Notes: generated by a model not told the origin, from the letters alone. A stretch of 64,000 nt of DNA from Cynocephalus volans (GCF_027409185.1 NC_084474.1:30504382-30568381), one strand, 5' to 3'; shown: positions 36,378-48,721, numbered from the stretch's first letter. A program made the numbers and translations.

Positions 36378-36804
36378 TTTCACTTCTGATGCATTATAAT
36401 GCATCATGTGGCTTCAATATAATTAAATCAGTCTATTGTTGGGCATTTAGTTTTATTCTCAGTATTTTGCTATTATAAGTAAAACTGACATGATAATTCT
36501 CTGTACATCCAAGATTATTTCTTTCGAATAATCTTAGAGGTGGGGTAGGCTGAGGTGGCAGATGTGCTCATTTTGGAAAAGGTTTTGTGCACACTGACAA
36601 AGTACCTTATGAAATGGTGCCAGTCTACATGGAGGGTTTTTTTCTTTTAAACCTGTGAAAAATCTAAGCAGCTTTATAGTCTTGACAACGTTGCTGTAAA
36701 AGTGGAAAAGCTTGACAACATAGGGAAGTCCTGGGAAAAGTGGGAGGGGATGAGGCCATGCTGTACGCAGCTCTTCTGAGAAGGGTGTGGAGTGTGCATG
36801 AGTT

Positions 36805-37250
36805 TGCGGGTGAGTGTGTGGCATATTGGTCCGGGTCCAACCAATGGAGCAGAACCACTAGCAGATATATATGAAGGGATTTAGCCTTATGCAATTGAGG
36901 GAGTTGGTTAAGTGGTCTCTGTAAGGCTGTTATCTCCATGTCTGTCTGAGGCTGGAGATTGAAGTCCATGAGGCAGGCAGTCAGGAATGGAAGATAGATG
37001 GGAAGTGGGGGAGACCAAGGGCAGGTAGGACCCCACAAGCACACAGGACCCCACAAGGACACAAAGACAGACTGAAACTTGTGTTGGTTCTTGTTGCCCC
37101 TGACCTCGATAACGTGGGCATCCTGCAGAGGCGTGGGCCCTTCATCAAGGACCTAAACACACACACCTGGTTCAGGAGTAGGAGAAGCTGAAGGGAGATG
37201 AAGGTGGAGCCGTTGCCGGTCCCGTTGCCTCTTCCTGCCGACAAGGTGAG
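36805..37250 (-). repeat. Probable ancient repeat fragment
   Basis: gggtccaaccaatggagcagaaccactagcagatatatatgaagggatttagccttatgcaattg resembles the reversed interior of the old repeat type at 41.4 kb. The rest (to a CpG-rich gagccgttgccggtcccgttgcc near 37210) is not assigned. Confidence 0.35.
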
Positions 37251-37294
37251 TCAGCAGGTCAGCACATGTGCGAGAGAGAAGGGAAGCATTTACG

Positions 37295-37475
37295 GCTGTG
37301 GGCATCTAGCAGCATAAAAGATGCTTTCTCATAGGTTATCTCATTCTGTCCCCACAACAGCCCTGTGAAGCTGGAAGTGTAATCATTTCTAATTTACAAG
37401 TAAGTAAATGAGATTCCAGAGGCAAAGTGGCTTGCTCAAGTCATTTAGGCAGGGAGAGATAGAGCCGGGACTGCT
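37295..37475 (-). repeat. MIR SINE
   Basis: Reversed MIR: ttatctcattctgtccccacaacagccctgtgaagc, tttacaagtaagtaaatgagattcc, ctcaagtcatttaggc. Confidence 0.7.
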
Positions 37476-37524
37476 AATTTCTTCATTTATATGGTCAAGT
37501 GTTCTAGAACAAGTTTTAAGTTCT

Positions 37525-37593
37525 TTTTTTTTTGTTTTGTTTTGTTTTGTTTCTTTTTTATTTTATTTTATTTTTTTAAATTTTATTTTGTCG
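37525..37593 (-). mobile_element. Tail-only L1 insertion
   Basis: 69 bp of T-rich sequence lie between perfect 16-bp copies of acaagttttaagttct (37509-37524 and 37594-37609). The inner end, aaattttattttgtcg, resembles the reversed terminus of L1-B (aattttattttgttg). It is read as an extreme 5' truncation. Confidence 0.75.
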
Positions 37594-37609
37594 ACAAGTT
37601 TTAAGTTCT

Positions 37610-38476
37610 AATTCGTGCAGTTTCCCCACAACTTGTAGTTGCTCAAGTTGGTTCTTGATTGATTAGGGGAAAAGACAGAAGTTAATAGATTTATTATAAT
37701 TTAAATATGATGATAGTTTTTAAAAAAAGAATCTAGACTTTTATTGTGGTTTATTTTGGTGACATCAGCAATTTAGAAAAAATGTATATGCACTAGTTTG
37801 GCTACCTTAGAAAAATAAGGTAGAAATATTAAGATATATTGTATTTATCTTTTATTTATTTTGATTTAATTGATCAGAAATTTCTATTATTGAAAATGAG
37901 AATGTTTGGCTTATAATTTCTGCTCTTGAAAAATGAGTGTGGAAATGTTCAAAAGAGTATTTTAAAATATAAGATCAGTCATAGTTTCTTCAACAAGTAA
38001 ATGGTATGAAAGAAAGGTAAGAGAATGGTTGCAAATTGGATTCTCTGGAAGCAGATGCTTAGACAGTTTGGGTACAAAATGATTAAGAAGGAGCAACACC
38101 TGTGAAAGGAAAGTTCCAGAAGCAGAGGGAAAAGACACATTGTGACGCAGGCCTGGCAAAGTCTTGGCCAACCCCAAAGGGCTCTCTGGAGCAAATATTG
38201 TCCATCAGAGTTGTTCTGTGTCAGGCCAAAACCCTGGACCTGTATACCCTTGCCTTTTCAGTCACTGAATGTGGGCTGCTGGGGGAAGGGTGTGACCTCA
38301 GGTGAAGCAGCTGTCCATAGCTGATGCTGACCTCGCAGGAGCTGGAGGCCGAGTGTGACCTCATGCCCTATGGCTGGGCTGCAGGTTCTCCTTGAAGGGG
38401 GATCTAGGTGATGCACCTCCATGGCTATCACAGGAACTGTTAGAGGTTAAGAGAGACTTAAGGAAAAAAAAATATT
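37610..38476. other. Unassigned sequence
   Basis: AT-rich to 37980, then more mixed. There is no recognisable coding frame or repeat before the CYN SINE. Confidence 0.6.
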
Positions 38477-38588
38477 TGGGCTGGCTGGTTAGTCTGTGAT
38501 TAGAGCACAGTGTTATAATACCAAGGTCAAGCATTTGGATCCCTCTATAGACAAGTCGCCAAAAAACAAAACAAAAAAACAAACAAAA
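38477..38588 (+). repeat. CYN SINE monomer with target duplication
   Basis: gggctggctggttagtctgtgattagag ... ccaaggtcaagcatttggatccctctatag plus A-rich tail. agacttaagg flanks it (about 38454 and 38590). Confidence 0.87.
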
Positions 38589-38814
38589 AAGACTTAAGGG
38601 ACATTAACCAAATGCAGAGGATTCCTAATTCCAACAAACAACCATGATACGACACTTGAGACAATTGGGGGAATATGAATATAGACTGAGTATCGAATGA
38701 TAGTCAGGGGGTTATTGGGAGTTGAGAAAACATTGTTTCTCTACATTTCAGCTCTCCTACTCTAGGGACACTGGCTGGGTATACTACAATTTAATCCAAT
38801 TCTGACACTGTCTA

Positions 38815-39370
38815 CCTGGAGTTAGTGTCAGGTCCCACAATTAAAGGGTTCAGTCTCACAAGATGGCCCACACTTCAGATGCTAATCACAAGTCCAGGTG
38901 TCCTGTACTTGTAACCAACCAGCTATAAGTTGGTGGTTCCCATGACCCCTCCTCAAATTTGATACTTTGCTAAAATGACTAACAGAACTCATGGAAACAC
39001 TTTGCTTATGTTTACTGGTTTATTATAAAGGATACAACTGAGGAACAGCGAGATGAAAGAGATGCATGGGGCAATGTATGGGGCTAGGGAGTGATTAGTG
39101 CATCTTTCATAACCTCTTTGGGCATTCCACCTGCCCAGTACCCTGATGTGTTCACCAAAATGAAAGCTCATAAAATCTCATGTTCATTCAAGATTTTTAC
39201 AGAGTTTAATCTGCAGCCCCTACCCCCTCCAGTTATTTTGTTAGTATAAACTCAGGTGTGATCTAAAGAAGTACTATGTGAATAACAAAAGAACTCCTAT
39301 CACTCAGGAAATTCCAAGGGTTTTAGGAGTTCTGTGCTAGGAACCAGGGACAAAAACCAAATAGATTTCT
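38815..39370 (-). mobile_element. Ancient LTR-like repeat, antisense
   Basis: The blocks ttactggtttattataaaggatacaac, tgatgtgttcaccaaaatgaaagctc and actcctatcactcaggaaattccaagggttttagg match a widespread old mammalian repeat. Family and limits are uncertain. Confidence 0.5.
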
Positions 39371-39924
39371 TATTATACCACAGGTGTGATAATGGTATTG
39401 TGATTATGTTAGAAAATGTCCTTACCTGTGAATGATATATCTTGAAGTATATGGTGGTATAATAAGATGTCTAGGATTTGCTCCAGAAAAACAGCACAGC
39501 AACAAAAGTGAAGGGGTGATGGATAAAACCAGAATGCTAAATTGTTGGTAACTATTAAAACTAGAGATGGTCTCACATAGGTTCTTTTTAGTATGTTCCC
39601 TATTTATGTGTGTATTTGAAAATTTAATACATAAAATATGAAATAAATATGTCAAAACATGAAATATAAGTATATAATGAATATGTGATATATAAATATG
39701 TAAAAAATAAATATGTGAAAAAATAAAATATGGAACCATAATGAGAAGTTTTAAAACCACCAAAGGTCATTCAAAAATAAATACTTCTCTTTTGGTAAAA
39801 GAATTATCATAACAAATAGAGTGGGCATATATTAATGGGTGTCTTTCACATGCTAGGGCTTGACAAATGAATCTGGGATAAACTTAATTTTGAGTATTAT
39901 GATGATCTGCCTGATAGGTTCTGG
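39371..39924. other. Unassigned AT-rich sequence
   Basis: Includes imperfect ATATGTAAAT-like repeats at 39650-39735. Nothing else is seen. Confidence 0.6.
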
Positions 39925-40215
39925 ATGTGACCGGTGCCATTTTATACACACTCATCACAAAATGGCCACCAGCCTTTCCCTTACGAGAAACCTCGTGGTT
40001 TCTGAGAAATGGAAACTCGTCCACACCAGCACCAAACCCCTCCCTGATTACATCAGCCTTCCTGACAGTCTATATAAGCCCTCCCACCCCTATGCCTGGT
40101 GCTGTCCTCCATTTTGAGGGCAGCCCGGCAGGTTCTTTTCCTTTAGTAAAGCTTGATCAGTACCCGGTGTTTTGGTTCACTTTCTTTCACTGCCCTGTTC
40201 AGGAGACAAAGCATC
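39925..40215 (+). mobile_element. Solo LTR, ERV1-like (partial boundaries)
   Basis: The arrangement is promoter-like: a cattttatacacactcatcacaaa-type U3, a TATA box (ctatataagccc, about 40070), a CT-rich stretch, then an agtaaagcttg poly(A)-signal variant (40145). This matches a compact gamma-retroviral LTR. There is no internal viral sequence beside it. The ends are uncertain and no target duplication was found. Confidence 0.5.
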
Positions 40216-40344
40216 CTTCAGTGTCAGCCCATAGCTTTCAGTGGAGTTTGAGGATTTTGCTGTTGAATGAGGCCAAATGAATAACTGGGAACAAAGGTAC
40301 TGGAAGAATAGGATGGGAATAAGGCAGTGGGGAAAAAGAACTAT

Positions 40345-40500
40345 TGAATGTTGAGAGCATCTGCTTACAGTGCTAGGTGCTTTACATATATTATCTTATT
40401 TTAATTCTCACAGTAACCACTCCATGTTTGTGAGAATGCCCTCACCCATTCAATGCCAAAGGATGGACATGGAGATACGAGGTACAGTGAAGTGAGACTT
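40345..40500 (-). repeat. MIR fragment
   Basis: The block tgctaggtgctttacatatattatcttattttaattctcacagtaac is reversed MIR. The rest of the copy is diverged. Confidence 0.6.
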
Positions 40501-41374
40501 TAAGTACGGCCTTATAAGGTTTGGGTGTCTGAAGGGCAGGCACACAGAAAAGGGCTGTAGCAAGCAATTTATTTCCTAGTATGCAAGTCCCTCCTCCCAC
40601 TTCCTCATTGGCTGAGTACTACAGGGTACAAAATCTTCCCAAACAATGGCCTAAAATTTATTACCCAGTTGCAAGGAATTCCTTTGTCTGGGGTCTCAGA
40701 ACAAGCCCTCCAAAAAGGCCTGCTTAAACCCTGTGAAAGGAGAAACATGAGGGAATGAAGAAAAAAATAGGGGCTAGTAACTAATTACCATCTCAAGGAG
40801 AGCTCTGTTCAGAGACCCTCTGGGAATGGGCTGGACCAGCCAGACAACTTTTGGGCTGGGCCTGAATCAGTTAAAACACCCTCAGATAAATTATTTCTGA
40901 AAATAAATCACTTAGATTATTTTCTTACAATGTTGTTATTTAGATTTCTAGGATTCACAGTTCGGAGGTTAGGATAATAAGATTCAGAAATGTGGGAGCT
41001 CATCCAAGTGTTGGAGTTGGGATTCCAAGTCAGGTTGTATCTGCTTCTGAAGGCCTAGCATCGGATCACTGCGGTTCACAGCCGGTCACTTCTCAGGCTC
41101 CCAGGGCATCTGGTGGGACCCCTGGGGCAGCACATTCTATCTCTCCTGGAAAATGCAAGAAGTGCAGGTCCTCCCATGGTTGCCAGGCACACTGCCAGAG
41201 CCTCACAAGCCTGGGATGACCCTCTGTTCATGACACTCCTGTCTTACTCCCTGAGGCTAGAAAAATTAGAAGACAAGAGAGAGAAAGATACTATTCTGAA
41301 TCTTAGTTAGAAGTTCTGAGTTTTCCCTTGTCCTTGGGGGCTTATTCTCTGGTTCTTTGTTCATGCATTTGCCC
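40501..41374. other. Unassigned sequence
   Basis: Possibly part of an old repeat (40500-40900). A moderately GC-rich patch at 40990-41220 shows no gene signature. Confidence 0.5.
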
Positions 41375-41835
41375 ATCTCTGATGGTTAATTTTATGTGTC
41401 ATCTTGACTAAGGGATGCTCAGATAACTAGTAAAACGTTATTTCTGGGTGTGTCTGTGAGGGTGCTTCCCAAAAGATTAGCATTTGAATCAGTAGACTGA
41501 GTAAAGAAGATCCACCCTCACCAGTGTGGGTGGGCATCATCCAGTCTGTTGAAGGCCTGCATAGAACAAAAGGCAGAGACGGGCAAATTGGTTCTTTGCT
41601 TGAGTTGGGACATCTATCTTCTGCTCTTGGAAAGCAGCACTCCTGGTTCTCAGGCTTTCAGATTTAGACTGGAACTAAACCACCAGCTTTCCTGGGCCTC
41701 CAGCTTGAAAATGGCAGATCATGGGACATTTCAGCTCCCATAACCACATGAACCAATTTTTCATAATAAACCTCTTTCTATATATCTATATATATCTTAT
41801 TGGCTGTGTTTCTCTGGAGAATCCTGACTAATAAA
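41375..41835 (+). mobile_element. Ancient interspersed repeat (family not named)
   Basis: This is a well-known mammalian repeat pattern: gttaattttatgtgtcatcttgact, tctgggtgtgtctgtgaggg, tgaatcagtagactgagtaaag, ggtgggcatcatccagtc, and the end ttctctggagaatcctgactaat. It has an internal (TA)-rich stretch near 41780. I recognise the consensus but not the family name with confidence. Confidence 0.7.
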
Positions 41836-41839
41836 CCAT

Positions 41840-42227
41840 CTTTACGTAATGCCCTTTGTAATTTGTCTGTCTGAAACCATTATACATTTGTCTCTAATTA
41901 AATAAACTGTCTAAAAACTTTGGGAGATGGTCATGGGAGAGGTTTGTCAAGAGAAAGCTGCAGATTCTTAAAGACGGAACCTAAAAAAGTGTGTGTGTGC
42001 ATGTGTTTGCACGTGTTTGCACACGTGTGCAGGAAAGTGGAAGAGCTAATCCTTCCCTATATCCAGGCTGTGGGATACCGCAATTAGGACAGAAGAAAAG
42101 AAAAATCAGAGAGGGAAAGTTTCTTTCTCAAGTTCACATCCAACACCATTTGTAATGAGAAGGGAGACGGGGGGATGGATGCAGTGAACTCGAACTGAAG
42201 GAAAAGCTACCTCTGAAGATGATATTA
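41840..42227. other. Unassigned sequence
   Basis: Contains an alternating GT/CA-rich patch (41990-42030). No element is recognised. Confidence 0.55.
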
Positions 42228-42242
42228 GAAGTGTTGCTCAAG

Positions 42243-42392
42243 GGCCGAGCCTGTGGTGCACTCGGGAGAGTGCGGCGCTGGGAGCGCAGCGACGCTCCCA
42301 CTGTGGGTTTGAATCCTATATAGGAATGGCCGGTGCACTCACTGGCTGAGTGCTGGTCACGAAAAAGACCAAAAAAAAAAAAAAAAAAAAAA
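42243..42392 (+). repeat. CYN SINE dimer, GC-rich subtype
   Basis: The same subtype as at 10.0 kb (gggccgagcctgtggtgcactcgg ... cggtgcactcactggctgagtgctggtcacg, poly(A)). The 15-bp duplication gaagtgttgctcaag (42228-42242 and 42393-42407) marks a young insertion. Confidence 0.93.
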
Positions 42393-43010
42393 GAAGTGTT
42401 GCTCAAGACCCCTTTGTGTGAAAGCAGGACCTTTGGGAGGCAGACGAGACTTCCCAAACAGTGGTGTGGGTCTGCCTGGGGTGGTAAGCGGTAGGAAAAT
42501 CTGTGCATAAGTGGCCCTGTGTTTAGCCTGATTGTCCTGAATGTCTCATCAGAAGCTCTTTTTGCTGCTCATGGCTATGACTGGAGAAAGCATCAAGGAA
42601 TCTAAGGAAAAGAATGTCAGTTTAAAACTGACAAAGTGCTTTCAGATGATTTTGCTTTAGAGCTGGGTGTGGAGGTGCTGGGAATCAGGCTTTGAGCTGT
42701 AATTACATGACTAGGTGCATACACTGAGAGGGAAAGATTGCAGAAGGATCTGGAACCAAGATTTTGCTAAGCGTAGGTTTTCAGGGTGTGTGTAATATGA
42801 AAAACTGTCCACCTGCTCTCTGCTCCCATCATCTTGCAATGTGAGACACCTGGGTCACTGTCGCCACCACCAGATGGACTTTGGACTTGCCAGCCTCAGA
42901 AACTAGTAGACTTCCGGTCAAGATGGTGGAATAGACGGTCCCTAGCGTCATTCTCTCCCACAAATCAACCTATTTAAACTATAAAAACATAACATCAAGT
43001 GTATATGGAA

Positions 43011-43560
43011 TGGGGAGATGTCCAGCGGGAGAGGCAGATGCTCCGTGGGAGACCACATGCCCTGCGGGGCCACTGTCGCACGATCCAGCAGATAGGCTTC
43101 ACCACTGTCACCTGGCTCCATTCCCAGTCCAGCCCAGTGCGCACAGAGTGGGGAGAGGTCTGGCAGGGGAGGCGGAGGCTCCGCAGAAACCACACACCCT
43201 GTGGGGGGGCTGCCGCCACACGATCCAGCAGCAGGTAGGCTTCACCGCAGCCACCCGGCTCCATCCCAAGCCCGGACTAGCTTGCACAGAGTAGGGAGAT
43301 ATCCTGCAGGGGAAGGGGAAGCTCTGCAGAGACCACATGCTCTGCAGTGCCTTGGTGCATCCCAGCAGCCTGGGCCAGAGCGCACGGAACAGGGAGAAGT
43401 CCAGCATGGGAGGTGGAAACTCAGCAGAGACCACACACCCTGTGTTACCGCCCCCCGTGATCCAGCAGCCCGGCAGAGTCCAAGCTGACCAGAGAGGTGG
43501 CTCTGCAGAGAGGCCCAAGACCCGAGGCAACCACACATGCAAGGCACTAGTGGCCAACTG
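43011..43560 (+). repeat. Tandem monomers in L1-B 5'UTR
   Basis: Four related GC-rich units start at the recurring motif gggagatgtcc/gggagaggtct/gggagatatcc/gggagaagtcc (43011, 43149, 43292, 43390), giving spacings of 138, 143 and 98 bp. Each carries a GGAGGCnGAnGCTC-like stretch, a CAGAGACCACACACCCTG-like stretch and, in the longer units, CACGATCCAGCAG. This is the arrangement known from rodent L1 promoters, where each monomer contributes promoter activity. The sequence itself is unlike mouse A, F or Tf monomers as far as I can judge. Confidence 0.75.
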
Positions 43561-44304
43561 AGCAGTCACTGAGTTAGCCATACCAAATTGGCAACCACAG
43601 CAACATCTTAGTCAGTCAATAGTGTGAAACCTGTGGACTGTGAAACCCCCTGCCACAATGAATAAACATCAAAGAAAAGATACCAGAAATACGAAAAATC
43701 AAGAAAGTACACCACCAAAGGATAATAACTGTCAAGCCCTTGAAATGACTGACAGGAATTTGGAGTGATAATTCTAAGGAAACTGAATGAGATACAAGAA
43801 AACTCAGCTAGACATCATGATGAAACGAGGAAAGTATACAGGACCTGAAAGAGGAAATGTGTAAGGAAATCAATGCCCTGAAAAAAAATGTGGCAGAACT
43901 TGCTGAACTGAAGAAGTTATTCAGTGAAATAAAAAAAAAACAATAGAGAGTTTAACAAGCAGGCTTTCAGAAGTTGAAGAGAGAACCTCTGAACTTGAAT
44001 TGGGCTGTTTGAAATAACACAAGCAGACAAAAAAAAAAAAAAAAGAAAGAAAGAAAAAAGAATCAAAGGCATTGAAGAAAATCTGAGAGAGACATCAGAT
44101 AACCTTAAGCGCTCAAATATTCGAGTCATGGGTATTCCAGAAAGGGAGGAAAAAGGAGATTGCATTGAAAACATATTCAACAAAATACTGGCAGAAAACT
44201 TCCCAGGTATAGGGAAAATCACAGATCTTCAGATCCAGGAAGCTCAATGATCTCCAAACATATTTAACCCAAAAAGGTCTTCTCCAAGACATGTTATAGT
44301 CAAA

Positions 44305-44799
44305 TTGGCAAAACTCAAAGACAAAGAGAGAATCATAAGAGCTGCAAGAGAGAAGCATCAAATCACCTATAAAGGAGCCCCAATCAGGCTAACATCAGAC
44401 TTTTCATCACAAACCCTAAAAGCTAGAAAGGAATGGGATGATATATTCAAAATACTAAAAGACAGAGATTATCAGGCAAGAATACTCTACCCTGCAAGGC
44501 TATTCTTCCGAAATGAAGGGCAAATAGTATATTTCTCAGAAAAACAAAAACTGCCACACACGACCACCCTTACAAGAAATTCTCAAGGGAGTACTGGGTT
44601 TGGTTCCAGAAAAATAACTACCACTGCCATAAAAACCCAAGAAAAATCAAAACCCACAAGTATAATAAAAATGGCATTCATGAAGAGAAAACAAACAAAC
44701 AAAAACACTATCTACAACCTAAGGAACCAACAAACACAGAAACCAAATAGTAAATCAGAAAGCAAGGAACAAAAGACACCTAAGACAGCCAAACAATAA
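44305..44799 (+). pseudogene. L1-B ORF1 C-terminal part (RNA-binding protein)
   Basis: The 164-codon frame matches the C-terminal half of L1 ORF1p, the nucleic-acid-binding chaperone. It includes the RRM-end/CTD stretch with KDRDYQARILYPARLFFRNEG. The N-terminal coiled-coil portion is recognisable upstream (about 43660-44300) as Lys/Glu-rich sequence but is split by stops (for example near 43768, 43944 and 44248) and by an A-rich slippage tract at 44029-44044. ORF1 therefore cannot make a full protein. It ends 8 bp before the ORF2 ATG, the usual L1 spacing. Confidence 0.85.
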
Positions 44800-44807
44800 T
44801 CAATAAA

Positions 44808-47800
44808 ATGCTAGGAATAAATCAACACCTTTCAATAACAACTCTTAATGTAAAAGGCTTAAATTCCCCAATCAAAAGACACAGACTGGCTGACTGGATT
44901 AGAAAGGAGGACCCAACTATATGCTGCCTTCAAGAGACCCACCTCACTCATAAAGATTCACATAGACTAAGAGTGAAAGGATGGAAAAAGATTTACCATG
45001 CAAACAGAAAAGAGAAACGAGCTGGAGTAGCTATTCTTATATCTGAAAAAATAGACTTTAAACTAAAAACCATAAAAAGAGACAATGAGGGACACTACAT
45101 AATGATAAAAGGACTGATCAATCAAGAAGACATAACAATCATAAATATGTACGCACCCAATGCTGGAGCAGCCAGATTTATAAAACAAACTCTATTAGAC
45201 CTAAAGAAGGAAATAGACACTAATACCATAATAGCAGGGGACCTGAACACCCCACTGTCAATATTGGACAGATCATCTAGGCAAAGAAACAGCAGAGAAA
45301 CACAAGATCTAAACAATACTCTAGACCAATTGGAATTGGCAGATATCTACAGATCATTCCATCCGACAACCTCAGAATATTCATTCTTCTCATCAGCACA
45401 TGGATCATTATCCAGGATAGATCACATATTAGGTCACAAATCAAGTCTCAACAAATTCAAAAAAATTGGAATTATCCCATGTATTTTCTCAGACTACAAT
45501 GGATTAATATTAGAAATCAATAACAAACGAAATTGTGGAAACTATACAAACACATGGAAATTAAACAGCATTCTACTTAATGACATATGGGTCCAAGATG
45601 AAATCAAGCAGGAAATCAAAAAATTTATTGAAACTAATGAAAATGATACATCATACCAAAACTTGTGGGATACTGCAAAAGCAGTATTAAGGGGGAAATT
45701 TATTGTATAAAATGTTCACCTCAGAAGAATGGAAAGATGGCAAGTGAACAACCTAACACTTCACCTTAAAGAACTAGAAAAACAAGAACAATCCAAACCT
45801 AAAGTTAGCAGACAGAAAGAAATCATTAAGATCAGAGCAGAACTGAATGAAATTGAAACCCAAAAAACAATACAAAAGATCAATGAATCAAAAAGTTGGT
45901 TTTTTGAAAAGATAAATAAAATTGACAAACCATTAGCATGGCTAACAAAAAAAAAAAAAGAAGAGAAGATTCAAATAACAAAAATTAGAAATGAAAAAGG
46001 TGATATTACAACTGATTCATCTGTAATACAAGGAATCATTCGAGACTACTATAAACAACTATACGCCAACAAATTTGAAAATCTGGAGGAAATGGATAAA
46101 TTTCTGGACACACACAAGCTTCCAAAACTGAGCCATGAAGATGTAGAAAATCTGAACAGACCAATAACAATAAAGGAGATTGACGCTGTTATCAGAAGGC
46201 TCCCAACAAAGAAAAGCCCAGGACCAGATGGATTCACAGCAGAATTTTACCAAACACTCAAAGAGGAATTGACACCGATTCTTTACAAACTATTCCAAAA
46301 GATTGAAACAGACACAAATCTCCCAAACTCATTGTATGAAGCAAACATCATCCTGATACCAAAACCAGGTAAAGATATAACCAAAAAAGAAAACTACAGG
46401 CCGATATCCTTGATGAATATAGATGCAAAAATCCTCACTAAAATACTAGCAAACAGAATACAGCAACACATACATAAAATTATTCACCACGATCAAGTGG
46501 GATTCATCCCAGGGATGCAAGATTGGTTCAACATATGCAAATCAATATATGTGATACTCCATATTAAGAAAATCAAACACAAGGACCATATGATCATCTG
46601 TATAGATGCTGACAAAGCATTTGATAAAATTCAACATTCATTCATGACAAAGACCCTCTATAAGTTAGGTATAGAGGGAAAGTATCTCAACATAATTAAA
46701 GCCATATATGATAAACCCACTGCCAATATCATCCTCCTTTAAGAACAGGAGCTAGACAAGGATGCCCACTCTCACCACTCCTATTCAACATAGTGTTGGA
46801 AGTACTAGGCAGAGCAATCAGAAAAGAGAAGGAAATAAAGGGCATCCAGATTGGAAAAGATGAAGTCAAACTGTCCCTGTTTGCAGATGACATGATCCTA
46901 TATCGTACAGCCTAAAGCCTCTACAAAAAACTCTTGGAATTGATAAATGATTTCAGCACAGTAGCAGGATACAAAATCAACACACAAAAATCAGCAGCAT
47001 TTCTATTCTCCAATAGTGAACATGCAAAAAGAGAAATCAAGAAAGCCTGCCCATTTACAATAGCCACCAAAAAATAAAATACTTAGGAATTGAGTCAACC
47101 AAGGAGGTGAAAAATCTCTATAATGAGAACTCCAAACTACTGCTGAGAGAAATTAGAGAGGATACAAGAAGATGGAAAGATATCCCATGCTCTTGGATTG
47201 GAAGAATCAACATAGTGAAAATGTCCATACTACCCAAAGTGATATACAAATTCAATGCAATCCCCATCAAAATTCCAAAGACATTTTTCTCAGAAATGGA
47301 AAAAACTATCCAGACATTTATATGGAATAACAGAAGACCATGCCTAGCGAAAGCAATGTTGAGCAAAAAAAAAAGAAAAATAAAATAAAAAATAAAGCTG
47401 GAGGCATAACACTACCTGACTTTAAACTATACTACAAAGCTATAATAACCAAAACAGTATGGTACTAGCATAAAAGCAGACACACTGACCAATGGAATAG
47501 AATAGAGAATCCAGAAATAAACCCACACACCTACAGCCATCTGATCTTTGACAAAGGCACCAAGCCTATACACTGGGGAAGAGACTGCCTCTTTAGCAAA
47601 TGGTGCTGGGAGAACTGGATATCAATATGCAGGGGAATGAAACTAGACCCATACCTTTCACCATACACTAAAGTCAACTCAAAATGGATTAAGGATTTAA
47701 ATATACACCCTGAAACAATAAAACTTCTTAAAGAAAACATAGGAGAAACACTTCAGGAAATAGGACTGGGCACAGACTTCATGAATACGACCACAAAAGC

Positions 47801-47905
47801 ACGGGCAACCAAAGGAAAAATAAAGAAATGGGATTATATCAAACTAAAAAGCTTCTGCACAGTAAAAGAAACAATTAACAGAGTTAAAAGACAACCAACA
47901 GAGTG
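44808..47905 (+). pseudogene. L1-B ORF2 remnant (endonuclease and reverse transcriptase)
   Basis: The endonuclease domain (44808-45710) starts [20 protein letters not shown], with the QETHLT catalytic block and the SRIDHILG block near residues 200-210. An in-frame TAA at 45708 ends it. The same frame resumes at 45729 through the RT fingers and palm ([64 protein letters not shown]) to 46742. There a deletion of about 30 bp relative to related copies shifts the frame. The FADDMILY catalytic motif survives near 46885. C-terminal pieces follow at 47107-47388 and 47637-47906. It is defective. Confidence 0.9.
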
Positions 47906-48603
47906 AGAGAAAATATTTGAAAATATACATCTGACAAAGGATTAATATCCAGAATATATAAGGAACTCAAACAACTTTACAAGAAAAAAACAAGCAACCC
48001 AATTAAAAAATGGGCAAAAGAGCTAAGTAGGCATTTCTCTAAGGAAGATATACAAATGGCCAACAGACATATGAAAAAATGCTCAACATCACTCAGCATC
48101 CGGGAAATGCAAATCAAAACCACACTGAGATACCATCTAACCCCAGTTAGGCTGGCTAAAATCCAAAGTACTCTGAACGATAAATGCTGGCGAGGTTGCG
48201 GAGAAAAAGGAACTCTCATACATTGTTGATGGGACTGCAAAATGGTGCAGCCTTTATGGAAAATGGTATGGAGGTTCCTCAAACAATTGCAGATAGATCT
48301 ACCATATGACCCAGCTATCCCACTGCTGGGAATATACCCAGAGGAATGGAAATCATCAAGTCAAAGGTATACCTGTTCCCCAAAGTTCATCGCAGCACTC
48401 TTTACAATAGCCAAGAGTTGGAACCAGCCCAAATGTCCATCATCAGAGGAGTGGATATGGAAAACGTGGTACATCTACACAATGGAATACTACTCAGCTA
48501 TAAAAACGAATGAAATTATATTAAGTGAAACAAGTCGGGCACAGAAAGAGAAATACCACATGTTCTTACTTATTGGTGGGAGATAAAAAATAAATAAATA
48601 AAT

Positions 48604-48721
<118 letters not shown>

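Larger units (their letters stand above)
35320..36490 (-). repeat. Old L1M region, antisense
   Basis: Reversed L1M/HAL1-like 3' sequence: ccaaaccaagaactagaatattacc ... ttatccatttacatattggtgacc ... gtttgcatttctgtaaatcctaataaa. It is interrupted by a MITE at 35846 and a CYN SINE at 36284. Confidence 0.65.

Noticed and set aside
36981..37244. Possible exon near CpG-rich patch at 37200-37230
   Set aside because: gtgagt follows at 37244, which looks like a splice donor, but the upstream frame has no recognisable protein and the area partly resembles an old repeat.
43108..43581. Open frames of 95-157 codons on both strands
   Set aside because: They are produced by the GC-rich tandem monomers of the L1-B 5'UTR. 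The repeated peptide pattern mirrors the DNA repeat.
47107..47906. Separate small genes at 47107-47388 and 47637-47906
   Set aside because: Both are C-terminal pieces of L1-B ORF2 separated by frameshifts, not independent genes.
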